From contig CP136065.1 of assembly GCA_032622095.1 (NCBI GenBank), positions 66,767,031 to 66,831,030 on the forward strand: DNA of 64,000 nt, in the 5' to 3' direction. The position numbers and the translations under genes are program-made. Shown piece by piece: positions 44,811 through 56,533 of the stretch; the first letter of the stretch is position 1, and each line of letters opens with the position of its first letter. The notes below the pieces were generated by a model. It made no database searches and had not been told where the DNA came from. It was given only the letters and a program-made list of their open reading frames with translations. The DNA comes from Siphonodentalium dalli. Its lineage: Eukaryota > Mollusca > Scaphopoda > Gadilida > Siphonodentaliidae.

Positions 44811-46474
44811 CCCTCTTCAAATCAGGCGACCAAAATATAATGGGAAATTATCGCCCAATAAGTATTCTGCCCATTTTTTCTAAAATCTTAGAAAAAATTG
44901 TATGTCACAGACTAGTTGTTTTTTTAAATAAACATGATACTCTCTATCATAATCAATATGGGTTTAGAAAAGATCATTCAACAATTCATCCAAAGATAAT
45001 GGGAAATTATCGCCCAATAAGTATTCTGCCCATTTTTTCTAAAATCTTAGAAAAAATTGTATGTCACAGACTAGTTGTTTTTTTAAATAAACATGATACT
45101 CTCTATCATAATCAATATGGGTTTAGAAAAGATCATTCAACAATTCATCCAATTTTGAAGCTACTCTATGATGTGGGTTTGAATAATGATAAGAAGGATA
45201 AAGATTGTACGCTATCTGTATTTATTGATTTTTCCAAAGCTTTTGACACAATAAATCATGAAATTTTGCTAAATAAACTTGATTCTTATGGAATAAGAGG
45301 CAAAGCCAATGAGTGGTTTAGAAATTATCTGACAAATAGATACCAATGTGTGGAACTGGAAGGTATGGTTTCTTCTAAACTTCCAATTACATGTGGAGTC
45401 CCCCAGGGATCTGTTGCAGGTCCGATTCTTTTTCTGGTCTATGTTAATGATATGCACAGATCTAATAACCTATCACTTTTATCCTTTGCTGATGACACAA
45501 CTGTGTATTCTTCACATCACAACCTTGATTATTTGTATGACTACTTCAACAAAGAGCTTGAAAAATTGAGTACTTGGTGTAGAGCAAACAAACTATCATT
45601 AAATACAAATAAGACTAAATATATGGTGATACAACCAATAAATGGCCCGTATTTAGTTGCAAATAGAATGTTGAATATAAATAAACAGCCGATTGAAAGG
45701 ATAGGATCCGATTGTCAAGAAAAATCTTTCAAATTTTTAGGTATTCACATAGATGAACATCTGACATTTGAATACCATGTGAAAGCTGTTTGTGCGAAAA
45801 TTTCTAATTCTCTTTATGCTATAAATCGAGTAAAAAATTTCCTTTCTTTCGATTGTCTTAGAATGCTATATCTTACCTTAGTACATTCTCACATTCTTTA
45901 TGGAATTGAGTTATGGGGAAATGCAAGTACTCAAAATCAAGTTATTGTACTTCAGAAAAAGGCAATTCGAGCTATTAATAAAAAACGCTACAATAGTCAC
46001 ACCGAACCATTATTTAAATCTAATAACATTTTGAAGCTGCAGGATGAGTATATGCATCGGATATGTCTATTTATGCACGACTGGAAATATGTAAATGTTC
46101 CCAAATCATTTGTTAATAGTTTTAGAATATATAAACATCCGAGTATGAGTACTAGGTCCTCAGGAAAAATACAGGAAACAAGGGCTCGCATTAAATTCAC
46201 TGAAAAACTACCCCTCCATGTATTTCCAAAAATTTGGAACACTCTTGACGTTACTCTACAGAATATCCAATCGAAGCCAGGCTTTAAGAACAAATTTACC
46301 AAATCAATTATTGAAAATTATTCTTCGAGTATTAAGTGCAAAAACAAGTTTTGTCCAGATTGTACTAAAAAGATAGAATTAACTCTAACTTTTGGAATTG
46401 AACTTCCAATAAGGAAAAAAATTATAACTATAAAACGACCTTCTCTCATTAGTAAAATGAATTTAAAAAAATGA
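44811..46474 (+). pseudogene. LINE ORF2, reverse transcriptase part
   Basis: The frame resumes with IALFKSGDQNIMGNYRPIS and runs to a TGA at 46472. RT blocks are seen in order: NYRPISILPIFSKILEK, QYGFRKDHST, FIDFSKAFDTINH (first catalytic Asp), GVPQGSVAGPILFLVYVND, SFADDTTVY (FADD at 45485-45496) and KFLGIHIDEHLTF. A Cys-rich tail (CKNKFCPDC) ends the protein. Blocks 1-2 occur twice because of an exact 159-bp in-frame duplication (44840-44998 and 44999-45157). Copying RNA by target-primed synthesis would need the upstream frame repaired. Confidence 0.9.
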
Positions 46475-46549
46475 GAAGATGTGCCTGATGAATATATATA
46501 TATATATGTAAATGCATGTATGTATGCGCTTATGTGTATATATGCATGT

Positions 46550-46599
<50 letters not shown>

Positions 46600-47015
46600 T
46601 TATCTTCTGTGTTGTTGAGTGCCTATATTCAGTGCAAATATTAACTATTTGGTGCAAACTGATTAGAACATTGTCTAGTTTGAACAGATTTATTTTTGAA
46701 CTTTATAGCTAAAGATTAAAAAAATTTAATCAAATTGTAAACAACGCAGACACACACAAATGTGTCATTATTATTTCATTATATTATATGGTTTGAACCC
46801 CACCCAGTATGTCAATTTTGCATAAATGCCAATTTTGTATAAATTTGTATATCTTCCATATTTTTGTCCATATTTTCCGTTTCCAAATGGTGGCGGCAGG
46901 AAGACGACCCTATGGTCATGCCACCACCATATGACATATTATTGTTTATTATTTAATTATATATGTGTAACACATTTTATGATGATATGCCATAATAAAA
47001 TATTTACTTACTTAC
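46475..47015 (+). other. LINE 3' UTR with AT microsatellites
   Basis: (AT)n runs at 46490-46508 and 46550-46592, a poly-T, then unique sequence to ACATATTATTGTTTATTATT, AATAAA and the TTTACTTACTTACT terminal repeat ending near 47015. Confidence 0.6.
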
Positions 47016-47099
47016 TGGCTTAAATAACAATCACGCATTCAATGTATTACTGTTACTCGGTTCTTTGTTTTAAACAATCCTGTTCATCTGTAAATACCT

Positions 47100-48105
47100 C
47101 GCTCAAATTGCCACCTATGTCAAGGGAAACGGATTAATTGAGCACGAATACTCATTAATGCAAGATTCGTCAATAATGGGCACCATTCTGGTAGATATTT
47201 AAATATAATTGCGCATCATGATGTCCCGAAGTAACATGATATAATGAATATAATACTTTGGGTTGTGTGAGACATATTAGATGGCGGCAATGACGGCGAT
47301 AAAAGTGAGAATGACATATTTCACCATTTATTCTGACCACCGTATTGGCAGCCATCTTGGGGTTAGTAAGCCATTTTGTAATCTAAAAACGACATTGAAT
47401 TATCGTACACACCAAACTTCTCCACCACGCTACATTCTGCGCGTTATGGCTTCCGAGAAGATGACAAAAAATGGTTTAAGGTTATTTTTGGAGAAAAATG
47501 CCTAAATTTTATTTTTTTAAATGTGCCAGGAGGGTGCATTGTGTAATATTTTCACTTTAGTATGTCATTTCTTAATCCAAAGCGGAATGAAATTGCCGTA
47601 TACACAAATTATCTCTACCCTTACAATTCTTTTCTTGTTTTGCCTTCCAGAAAATAAAAAAAATGCGTTTTATATCACTTTTTTGGAAAAATTTCTAAAA
47701 TTTATTAAACTTTCGGGTTTGGGGGTACATTATATAATTGTTTCTACTTTAATGTTCGAGATTGCAGACATAAATTTATATATTATTACATTCTTTAGCA
47801 GAATTTCAACGGCCGTTGTGTTAATTAAGCCTATTGACATGTAATCGTGAGTTATGTGTGCCTTATACCACAGAATGGCGCATCTTAACTTTATGGGGAG
47901 GGTTGATTTTTCTGCCTCTGATAAAAAGTAATGCGGCCTGAAGCAATAAATTATATATATGAATATAGCCAATTGGCAGTAGTTTCCCATGGTATAAAAC
48001 AATGCGGCATACCCGTCTTACACTTTATGATTTAAAAGAAACGAAAGACAACGCTTTGCGTGAATCGTCATATTTGTCACGCCCAAAATATTATTTGACG
48101 TCACA
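47100..48105. repeat. Right arm of the 9.6-kb inverted-repeat structure
   Basis: Reverse complement of 38475-39650. It lacks one of the internal repeats of the left arm, and several indels are apparent. The outermost match is GTGACGTCAAATAAT against GTGATGTCAAATAAT. Confidence 0.75.
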
Positions 48106-48710
48106 TTCCTCGATATAGCGCTGAAAATACGTGTTTTGTTTCTTTTGTTTTTCGATAAATTTGAGATATTTTCGCTTATGTGGTTAAATCTTTTAATCAG
48201 CGGGCGTGTAGAAATTTCTTCTGTATATATAATTAGTGGGAAGATAACATTATGTAGAGCTATCGTCGCTCTGAAACGTTTATGGTACTGAATACGTTTG
48301 ATGATTGAAACGAAGAGAAAGCACTGCGTGAAGTTTTTTTTAATAGTTTCATGTTAAAGTAATGTGAAACACATCACTGAGGTGTTCAAAACGGAATAAC
48401 TATAAGAATCATGCCCAATAAAATTCATAAATTTGATACCAAAATAGGCAGAAAACAGCATCATTGTTATAACCGAATTACATGCAGTAAATATTGTTGA
48501 CGGAACAATTTCCGTGATATATATATGCCCAATAATTCGTCCCGAATAAAGCAATAAATATTTACATTTGTGCGTATAGTTCAAACGTTCTCTGAAATGG
48601 AATTCGGATTTTTCGATACTCTTAGTTGATTGCTGCATTCTTCCAGTAGAGATATTATTTGGATATCAACTTGTCGGGTTTATTCACTGAAATGAGTCCA
48701 TAATATGTCT
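48106..48710. other. No recognisable gene
   Basis: AT-rich; a 94-codon minus-strand frame at 48354-48638 has no motif. Confidence 0.3.
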
Positions 48711-49175
48711 TTAAAGGGGTACTGTTCACTAAATCCGACCATTTATGGGACCATCTCATTTTATACTCAACATAATGTTTGCAACAAATGAATTAATTTG
48801 AGCCATGGATGAGTGCTAAATACACTTGTGCGCTCTATGAACGATGCAAAAAACATGGAAATTATAAAGGAAATGAGTTTATGACTGGAGTCATAAATTC
48901 ATTTTCATTATAATTACCATGTTTTTGAGCCATGGATTAGGCAAAATACCCTATACACTATAAATGTTTTTTTGCAATTTTTTGCATCGCTTTTGAAATT
49001 TCGTGGTATCAATAAAGGTTGATAAATACCTAAACTACCTTTCTACGAGCATTCATGTCACAGAAAGACGCATTGGAAGTAATAAAAAATACCACTTCAA
49101 ACACAATGTTCGGGGTTGTTGCATATTTTATTTTAAGTATAAAAGGAGATGGTCCCATAAATGGTCCCCCTTTAA
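48711..49175. mobile_element. TTAA MITE, ~465 bp
   Basis: Starts TTAAAGGGGTACTG and ends GGTCCCCCTTTAA. The ~55-bp TIRs share ACCATTTATGGGACCATCTC and TTTTATACT. TTAA at both ends. The interior contains a short inverted pair, AACATGGAAATTATAA against TTATAATTACCATG. Confidence 0.7.
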
Positions 49176-49705
49176 GGGAACGCTAAATATATACCCTTTC
49201 CGCACAGTCGCGCGTTACTCTGTTTCCGGAACATTAATGAATACAAATGGCGAAACAAGTGTTTGGACCTGTAAGCGGTCGAAATAAAATTTCGCGACCC
49301 CCCACCCCCAAGACGGAGACCTTCTATCCATGTCCATGTAATGTCTAGCAGGTTCAAGTAGACCCGCCATTCATTTTGTTGCTATAGTATTCTCGGTAAA
49401 GCAGATAACTTTACATTTAACCCAGAATGGTCATGCAATTCAGGGACTAATTGAAGAACTCAGAGAAGTGTTTTTTGTTTAATCTTTTATTTTTCGATTT
49501 TTAACGTTTTTTTATGGTTCCTGGCTATTTCACCAAGTCTTATATATTCTGTTTTTATTTAAATTACAGTTGATGAAATTAGAACTTTGATCCAAGAGAA
49601 AGACTATAGTTTGTTATATTTGATTCCGTGTGTAGAATTTTCTACATGCATATTGCTTTATATATATCTGTGATTATCATATAGAAATTGACTATATGAA
49701 CAGAT
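49176..49705. other. No recognisable gene
   Basis: Contains a C-rich CGACCCCCCACCCCCAAGAC segment at 49297-49316 that resembles the GC-rich starts of other local repeats. Otherwise unassigned. Confidence 0.3.
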
Positions 49706-50492
49706 CTGTTGTTGCAACCAGAGCCCCCTGGGGAAAAATACCAGCTATTTATATATACCAGTATATACTATTCCAGTGACAAGGTTCACAAGTCCGATTT
49801 GAGGAAAAACACGCCATCTATCATATTACTGATAGCTTCTTGAAATCGTCCATCTTTAATCATAATATATTTCAATGTGACTTATAGGCCATGGAATTTC
49901 CTTTATTTTGATGTATAATTCGATAGTATCAAAACAAAGGGAAGTCGAGATATCGTACCGAAAACTTACAAAATCCATTGGCAATTTGGGTGTAAAACGG
50001 GTCGTCAGTTTCCCTGTCCGCCTAATAACCTCAATGATTCTAAAAAATTGTCAACTCAGCCAAAACATGCCCCAGTGTATGTTATAGGGCAAAAAAATTC
50101 AATTTCTTTGATATATTACTTGACGGAGTCAATTGAAGGAGTCGACATATCGCACCGGGAATTTGCAAGTTCGGCAATTGTGATCGTAACAATTGAATTG
50201 GTACCTGTGTATAATCACTATATATTTAATTACCAAAACAGACGACCGCTTTTTTTGGTTGGTTTCGCTTGTTTTCCGATGCGATATCTCGACTTCTCTT
50301 CGTTTGCTACTATCGTATTATACATCAAAGGAAAGGAAATTTCATCGCCAATAAAACACATTTAAATATATTGTAACTGAGATGAACCATGTTGAGAAAT
50401 CTATGAGGAATATGGTAGATTGAGTGTTTTTCCAAAAGTCGGACTTGTGAATCTTGTCACTGGTATTTCTCACCAGGGGCCTGTTGTTGCAA
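49706..50492. mobile_element. hAT-like non-autonomous element with ~230-bp TIRs
   Basis: The left arm (49718-49965) and right arm (50265-50480) are inverted copies: CCCTGG, AAATACCAG, GTGACAAGGTTCACAAGTCC, ATATATTTCAATGTG, GAAGTCGAGATATCG. The structure is flanked on both sides by CTGTTGTTGCAA (49706-49717 and 50481-50492). A CAG(A/G)-type end plus a direct repeat of 8 bp or more suggests hAT; the exact duplication length is uncertain. A single arm of the same family lies at 60955-61150. The 105-codon frame inside is unrecognised. Confidence 0.65.
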
Positions 50493-51152
50493 ATATAGGC
50501 GATGGAGCTTTGAACGCGCCACTACATTCCGCACAGTCTTAAAGAAGCCCTATCCGATTTAGCACCAATGTAGTAAAAAAATCGTAAGCCAATGTTTCAC
50601 TCAGGGACATACATGCCATATGAACATTAGTGCATATGTAACACAAAGGATTCGCCAAGTTTGTCAAAAATAAAAAAAGTATCCAGAACTAATACGACTG
50701 TGACCAGTATAACACCTTTCAATGTGAACGCCCTTTAATATATAAGCTGTCTTGTAGCGAAAGCACGGACACTCTTTATCACATGTGATCATTTTAATTT
50801 TAGGGCGCCGTAAAAAGTTAAAACAACACTAAAAGTTACATTATCAGTAGTTAAATGAGCTCATCGGTCAAATCTTATTATTTTCAGCTATATAAAACGT
50901 CCATGTGCAGGTATTAGTTTGATGGTGTTAAATCGGATCGGCGTCTTTAAAGTAACATCCTCTAGGGCAAGTCTCCACAAAACCCGACCCCGTCTCACAT
51001 AATACCTTGTTAAATAGGTGCAACTCGAGTACATACATTCATAATTGTCCAATAACAGCCTCAATGCAGATCACGTGCACCATGCAATCATCATCAATCA
51101 TGCAACACCTGTAAACCGATTAACGAGTAATTAGCTGTCCACGAACTAATTA
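50493..51152. other. Region downstream of the secreted-protein gene
   Basis: No open frame. It should hold the 3' UTR of the minus-strand gene. TTTAAT (ATTAAA on the minus strand) near 50735 is a possible polyadenylation signal, with low certainty. Confidence 0.35.
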
Positions 51153-52336
51153 TTAACCGCTGTATCCGCCAAATCCAGTTGTTCCGGTCATCGACGCCAG
51201 GGGGGACGAAATAGCATGAGCCATCACCGGTTTGTAGGCTTGTTGTAAAGCATGTGCGAATCCGTTCACCCGGACTGGGACGTGCTGTTGCACTTGAACA
51301 TTTTGTGTGGTCCTAACAGGGACATGGTGTACCGTGTTGACATTCTTGACGATGTTGACTGGGACTTGCTGCACTACGCTCATCGTTGCTTGCTGTGCAA
51401 CTTGGTGTTGTTTTATGGTTGGTACGGTTCCGGATCGGACGATCTGAGCATTGCGGGTCATCGGCACGTGCTGAACGGTCTGCACTGGTACCTTGCGGAC
51501 GTAATTGAAAGGTTGCAATGCCGGCACGTGACTGACTTGTGGTTGCGCTTGCACAGCCATGACTTGGCTTCCTCCATACAATCCTGATGATATTCCAGAA
51601 AATCCCATGCCCATGTTACCGGCCATTCCATTGTACCCATTGAGACCAAATCCACCGCTGGCAAACCCGGGGAATCCCATGGCCCCAGATCCGCCATAAA
51701 AGGCAGACGATCCCAAAGTGGCCGGTGAGGCTAAAATCCCCTGGTTCATCATTGAGGAGGCTCCATACATGCCACCGTTCGACATCGAGGAGAGTCCATA
51801 CATGCTTCCCCCGTTAAACATGCCCGGGTTCGACATCAAGGAGGCTCCATACATGTTTCCTCCGTTAAACATGCCCGCGTTCGACATCGATGAGGCTCCA
51901 TACATGTTTCCTCCGTTAAACATGCCCGCGTTCGACATCGAGGAGGCTCCATACATGTTTCCTCCGTTAAACATGCCCGGGTTCGACATCGAGGAGAGTC
52001 CATACATGTTTCCTCCGTTAAACATGCCCGGGTTCGACATCGAGGAGGCTCCATACATGCTTCCCCCGTTAAACATGCCCGGGTTCGACATCGAGGAGCC
52101 TCCATACATGCTTCCCCCGTTAAACATGCCCGTGTTCGACATCGAGGAGAGTCCATACATGCTGGCCGGGTTCGACATCTGGGCGACACCAAACATACCA
52201 TCATCATTCCCGAATTGGGCGTTATACATTCCGTTGTTGAAACCTTGCTGCATGGGGCCTGTAAACATTGCTCCTCCGTCAAAGTCCCCATCAAAGCCCA
52301 TTGAATCGCCGAAAGAGTCTCCCCTCATCGATCTCA
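51153..52336 (-). CDS. Secreted Met/Gly/Asn-rich repeat protein, main exon
   Basis: This exon encodes 394 residues and ends in TAA. It is preceded by a good 3' splice site (a T-rich tract, then TTGATACAG) just before 52336. Its partial first codon joins in phase with the donor of the exon at 56466-56533, giving a 416-residue secreted protein. From the N-terminus there is an acidic GDSMGFDGDFDGG segment, then about ten 17-residue repeats of the form MSNPGMFNGGNMYGASS (51 bp each), then a Gly-rich stretch (GFPGFASGGFGLNGYNG). A Gln/His/Val-rich C-terminal region follows with spaced VPV/VP motifs (VRKVPVQTVQHVPM, QQVPVNIV), and the end is GTTGFGGYSG. Such composition suits an extracellular structural, shell-matrix or adhesive protein. 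That role is inference. No Cys is seen in the mature part. Confidence 0.75.
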
Positions 52337-53099
52337 CTGTATCAAGGAAAAAATATAAATCAGTAATTTCATATTTTCGAGAAATTATTGCTACTAGTTT
52401 AAGGGCATGGTCATTTTGTTTTCATATAGATTAATGTTTAGCACATTTTATAGTCAATTTCACTTAGACCGCCTTTGACCATGACAGTGAATTCGTCTTT
52501 GTTGAATTCGGCCTTCCGCAATAGAGCCAATCACGTTCCCTATATAGCGAAGACGGCCTGTTTATATATAAATATTTACATAGCCCATCTGTGTTACACT
52601 AAATCCTGTTCGGCGATTGGTCAACTGCCAATTGGGTCACCCGTTTCATATCCCAATAACACAGACCGTAACACGTACACGGCGTCACAAATTGTTGACC
52701 TACTCTGACCTATAATCACTAAAAGCGGTCAGCAGAATAATTGGGCGTGCTTTTCAAAGTTCATCTGAAATACGTTAGAAGCCAGTTATTTATATCGATC
52801 ACGTTATCGTTGCTAAGTGCTTGGAAATCGTATATTCGGCTGACTTTAATGTGCTGCGTGGGCCAGTCTCAAATTCTGGGCGGATTTTGTGAAAATAGAT
52901 AAGAATAAACTCAGCTTTTTATGGGAATAAATCATCAAAAAGATAAAGCGTATCCAGACAGGGGGCTTCGATTCATATTTATTAGGAAAGTTGTCATAGA
53001 AAAAGATAGGCCATCTTTAATCAGTAAAATTCCACAGATGCAACATGAAATTCCAACAATATATTCCGTCTTTGTGACACGACTGAACCTTTCTGTCAT

Positions 53100-53243
53100 G
53101 TTTATTTAAGAAATTAATGTAGTGGGTGTGTGTAATATTGGGGGTACTGCGTTGTGGTTGATGGGGTACACTGCGCTCCCATCGACCACAGCGCCGTATC
53201 CCACAATAACACAAACTCACACATTCATTTCTTATAAATTAAT
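53100..53243. mobile_element. Hairpin MITE, ~144 bp
   Basis: The arms TTTAAGAAATTAATG and GTGTGTGTAATATTGGGG followed by TGTGGTTGATGGGG pair with the right half to ATTCATTTCTTATAAATTAA. Pairing is imperfect and the loop is at about 53170. Confidence 0.6.
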
Positions 53244-54834
53244 ATTGATTTTATTTCGAATGTTCTGCTATAATATACATAAAACCAATTTGGGACAATT
53301 TGGAAAAATAGTAACGAAAATATGTTCAACTTGATTATTGCATTATATAAGAAAATATCGATATAAAATCAATATTAATTAATAGAAGCGTTTCCGAACA
53401 GGGGTCTTCGATTCATATTTATTATGTTATACTCTGGAAACTATATAAAACTTGCTATAGGAAGAGATAGACCATCTTTTAAATGCACTCTCCTAATTGA
53501 GTTCACGATGGTTCAAGGTAGTGAAATTCATTTTACTCTATAACAATTTATGCCACTTGATAGTATCAGGAATATGCGTAAACAGATAATAATAATGTGA
53601 TGTTATTTTTATATTTTTTGTTTTATAAAAATAAACGGAAATTGTGATTGTTGTTATCCAACTAGACGGACACCCTTAATACATATTTTAAGTTTATAAT
53701 GTGAAATCTGAAATCGCGGCCTTGATCAGCATTTGATTAGTAGGCTATAGTTGACATAGTTAGGTCTCACAAACTACATACTTTATGTAACTATTATAGA
53801 AATTCTCTGGTCTGCACTAGGAAAGGAAATTCTCCCTTAACTTAATAATTTCTGATACCCGTCAATGTTTAATTATACAAGCTGGCCCCTGTGTTAAATG
53901 AATTTAATTAAATTTTAGATTTAACAGACATTTTTGTTATTATATTTTTATATTTGTTTTAATAAAAAATTTGAAAAACATCGACCATGGCACCCCGAGT
54001 CACCAAACCAAATTTGGTTGAAATCGGTCAAGGGGTCTGTAAGAAAAATCCGAACAGACAGGCATACAGATAGATATTATTAGATACTTCGATTTTACAT
54101 GTATTTAGATTAGTTGAAACTTGCTCCCTTCGGGAGCCTTTATTCAGCGTCGGGATAAACCTGCAGCCCCTTGTGCACATTTTGAGCATTTAAACAGTTT
54201 GATTTAAAAAACAAAAATTGAATCCATTTAAAAAAAAATTAATTTTGTTTAGATACAGCTCCTTGCTCAAATTAACAAACATTTTTTTTTTTATTTTGTC
54301 AGCTGATTTTGTAATGAAAGTTTTTTTGCACACTAATTTTCGTACACCCATCGATGCGCTAATTTAAAATTGAGCGATAATTAGTACGACTCCTGAAATT
54401 GAAGTTGAGTTTATGCCAAACCGCAGGGAAAACAAGAGGGCTGTGATGAGTTAACATACATTACGTAATGTTAGACCGAATAGACAATTAGGCCTATATT
54501 TACATATGGGCAACCAACATCAAAATCAATACTCATATGTGAAGCGACAGATCACGGTAACATTGTCGATGTTGAAATACTTGTAATTTTTAAGAAAAAC
54601 ACATGATCCAAACTGACTGTGCACGAAATCTCGCTCATGGACAACCCTGGAGTGACACATTCCTGGTCACATAGTCTGAATTAGTTATGTCAATACAACC
54701 TGCAGACAAAAGTAAGTGGTGTGCAACCGGCTGGGTACCAGTCTGTGGAATTCTAAATTTGGCGCGGTTTTCCCCAGCATCGATGGCGAATCTGATCCCA
54801 ACAACGTCAAATTTCATACGTGCTTTGAGAAGAA

Positions 54835-55398
54835 TCCCCACTAAACACTTATTTATGTGTGACGACAAGACCAAATTAGTATTCCCACTAAACACTTATT
54901 TATGTGTGCCGACAAGACCAAATTAGTATCCCCACCAAACACTTATTTATGTGTGCCGACAAGACCAAATTAGTATCCCCACTAAACACTTATTAATGTG
55001 TGCCGACAAGACCAAATTAGTATCCCCACTAAACACTTATTTATGTGTGCCGACAAGACCAAATTAGTATCCCCACTAAACACTTATTTATGTGTGCCGA
55101 CAAGACCAAATTAGTATCCCCACTAAACACTTATTTATGTGTGACGACAAGACCAAATTAGTATCCCCACTAAACACTTATTTATGTGTGACGACAAGAC
55201 CAAATTAGTATCCCCACTAAACACTTATTTATTTGTGCCGACAAGACCAAATTAGTATCCCCACTAAACACTTATTTATGTGTGCCGACAAGACCAAATT
55301 AGTATCCCCACTAAACACTTATTTATGTGTGCCGACAAGACCAAATTAGTATCCCCACTAAACACTTATTTATGTGTGCCGACAAGACCAAATTAGTT
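54835..55398. repeat. 47-bp minisatellite, ~12 units
   Basis: Units CCCCACTAAACACTTATTTA followed by TGTGTGCCGACAAGACCAAA and TTAGTAT repeat every 47 bp with very few changes (GTGACG/GTGCCG, CCACC/CCACT). The low divergence suggests recent expansion. It lies within the intron of the secreted-protein gene. Confidence 0.95.
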
Positions 55399-55636
55399 TT
55401 AACCCTTTACCCAACAAACCGGCCAAAACCGGCCAAATAAAGCTTCAACAGCCTAAAATATCTTCGGTCTGTCTCAATAGAACCATACAAATATGGATAT
55501 CATTGGAACCGGCTCCTTGACCACATTGTGATAGTTACAGTTATGCCCTGTGCCAATGCATTCTCTTATATATGCGAGTCGACCATAGGTCGCCTCGCAT
55601 ATATAAGAGAATGCATTGGCCTAAAAAAAGGGTTAA
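55399..55636. mobile_element. TTAACCCTTT MITE, copy 2, abutting the minisatellite
   Basis: Starts TTAACCCTTT and ends AAAGGGTTAA, as at 20392-20660. The last minisatellite unit stops exactly at its left end. It contains a 27-bp-arm hairpin (55552-55578 with 55594-55620) whose arm, CAATGCATTCTCTTATATA, is shared with the dispersed repeats at 6120 and 10530. Confidence 0.7.
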
Positions 55637-56459
55637 AACAAAACAAAGGCTGAAAGTTTTTGAAGACCGGGGATTATTTGAAAATAAAATAAAATTTTAA
55701 ATGATTTTTTCATCTGATATTCAACTGGGACCCTTTTCTGCTTGAAAATTCAGGTTTATATAACCACATATATATTCTTAACATCACGCAATACTAGATA
55801 TGTAAACTGTACAACAAGGGAAGCTTATATTCCATGAGTCTTCACTACTTTGTGCCTTATTTTTTTGTTGAATCGCGTTGATACCAAACATGTCGCATAA
55901 CTAAAAATTCTAACCTCTGATGTTCGGGGACTTTTAGTATAGTGTCTGTGATGTTCTGTCGCATCAGCAGACAAACAAAAACTCTTCAGTGGTATTTAGT
56001 TCCTTGCTTTAGGTTTTTTTGGCCTAATGTTCCTGGACTATATTGACATAATGTAGATATAAAACGATCTGGTCGCTTGTTGACGATTTTCGCATGCTAT
56101 AATCAGCAAAATGACAGCCAATAAGAACGCTTACATTTGACTTGACTGATTGTTTGCCATACGTGTTGTTGTTAATGTGAGTTTAGACATGTGTGTTGAT
56201 AAAATAACAGGAAAACCAAAGCATACCATTGCGCGATATAGTTCTTTGGTTCTAGTGGGACTTTCCAAACTTAAGATACTAAATTACACACACTTTGTTG
56301 GATATTTTGTGAGCTTGATAATAAGGGCAACGCGTGGCTCTGTTCGTTGGTATATATAGTAATATAATGGAAGTAGTGGGTAAATGTCACACGTTGTCAG
56401 CGGTCTCATCGAGGTATCAAGGGAGATAAATCATGCAATAATTTTGATAGAGAACATAT
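55637..56459. other. Intronic sequence, no repeat recognised
   Basis: A 69-codon plus-strand frame at 56150-56359 has no motif. Nothing else is supported. Confidence 0.3.
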
Positions 56460-56465
56460 ACTCAC

Positions 56466-56533
56466 AGGGCATTGCTGCACACAACATGAGACAGGTCACG
56501 CCCACCAAACATCTTGAAATATGTCCAATCATT
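56466..56533 (-). CDS. Signal-peptide exon of the secreted-protein gene
   Basis: On the minus strand a T-rich tract plus TTTTACAG is followed by A and then ATG (56532-56530). It encodes MIGHISRCLVGVTCLMLCAA followed by MP, then one base (T) and the donor GTGAGT. This is a 68-nt exon with a typical signal peptide: short basic n-region, hydrophobic core, small residues at the end. Joined to the acceptor at 52336 the next codon is TTG, and the frame continues RSMRGDSF without a stop. Because an acceptor precedes the ATG, at least one further 5' untranslated exon should lie beyond 56534. The splice is predicted by eye, without transcript support. Confidence 0.7.

Larger units (their letters stand above)
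43407..47015 (+). mobile_element. CR1/Jockey-group non-LTR retrotransposon
   Basis: An apurinic-type endonuclease frame is followed by a reverse transcriptase frame, then a 3' UTR with AT microsatellites (46490-46590), an AATAAA near 46994 and a terminal ATTTACTTACTTACT short repeat. A short tandem tail instead of poly-A fits CR1/L2-like relatives. No separate ORF1 was found upstream. The 5' end is uncertain because of the 1501-bp duplication. It lies inside the inverted-repeat structure 38475-48105. Confidence 0.8.
52337..56465 (-). other. Intron of the secreted-protein gene (4.1 kb)
   Basis: It is bounded on the minus strand by GTGAGT (56465-56460) and ATACAG (52342-52337). It holds several repeats: direct repeats with CTTCGATTCATATTTATTA at about 52966 and 53407, a MITE at 53100-53243, a CCGAGTCACCA repeat at 53985-54030, the 47-bp minisatellite, and a TTAA MITE. 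No conserved coding frame was found within it. Confidence 0.65.

Noticed and set aside
46463-46712. Tyr/Ile-repeat frames at the AT microsatellite
   Set aside because: Pure translation of (AT)n and (TATATG) repeats in the LINE 3' UTR.
51718-52434. 238-codon plus-strand open frame with MPPFDIEE-type repeats
   Set aside because: It is the antisense of the Met/Gly repeat exon. The minus strand has the splice site, signal exon and natural C-terminus.
54835-55398. 47-bp repeats as a CRISPR array or coding repeat
   Set aside because: There are no spacers, the period is not a multiple of three, and stops occur in all frames within a unit or two.
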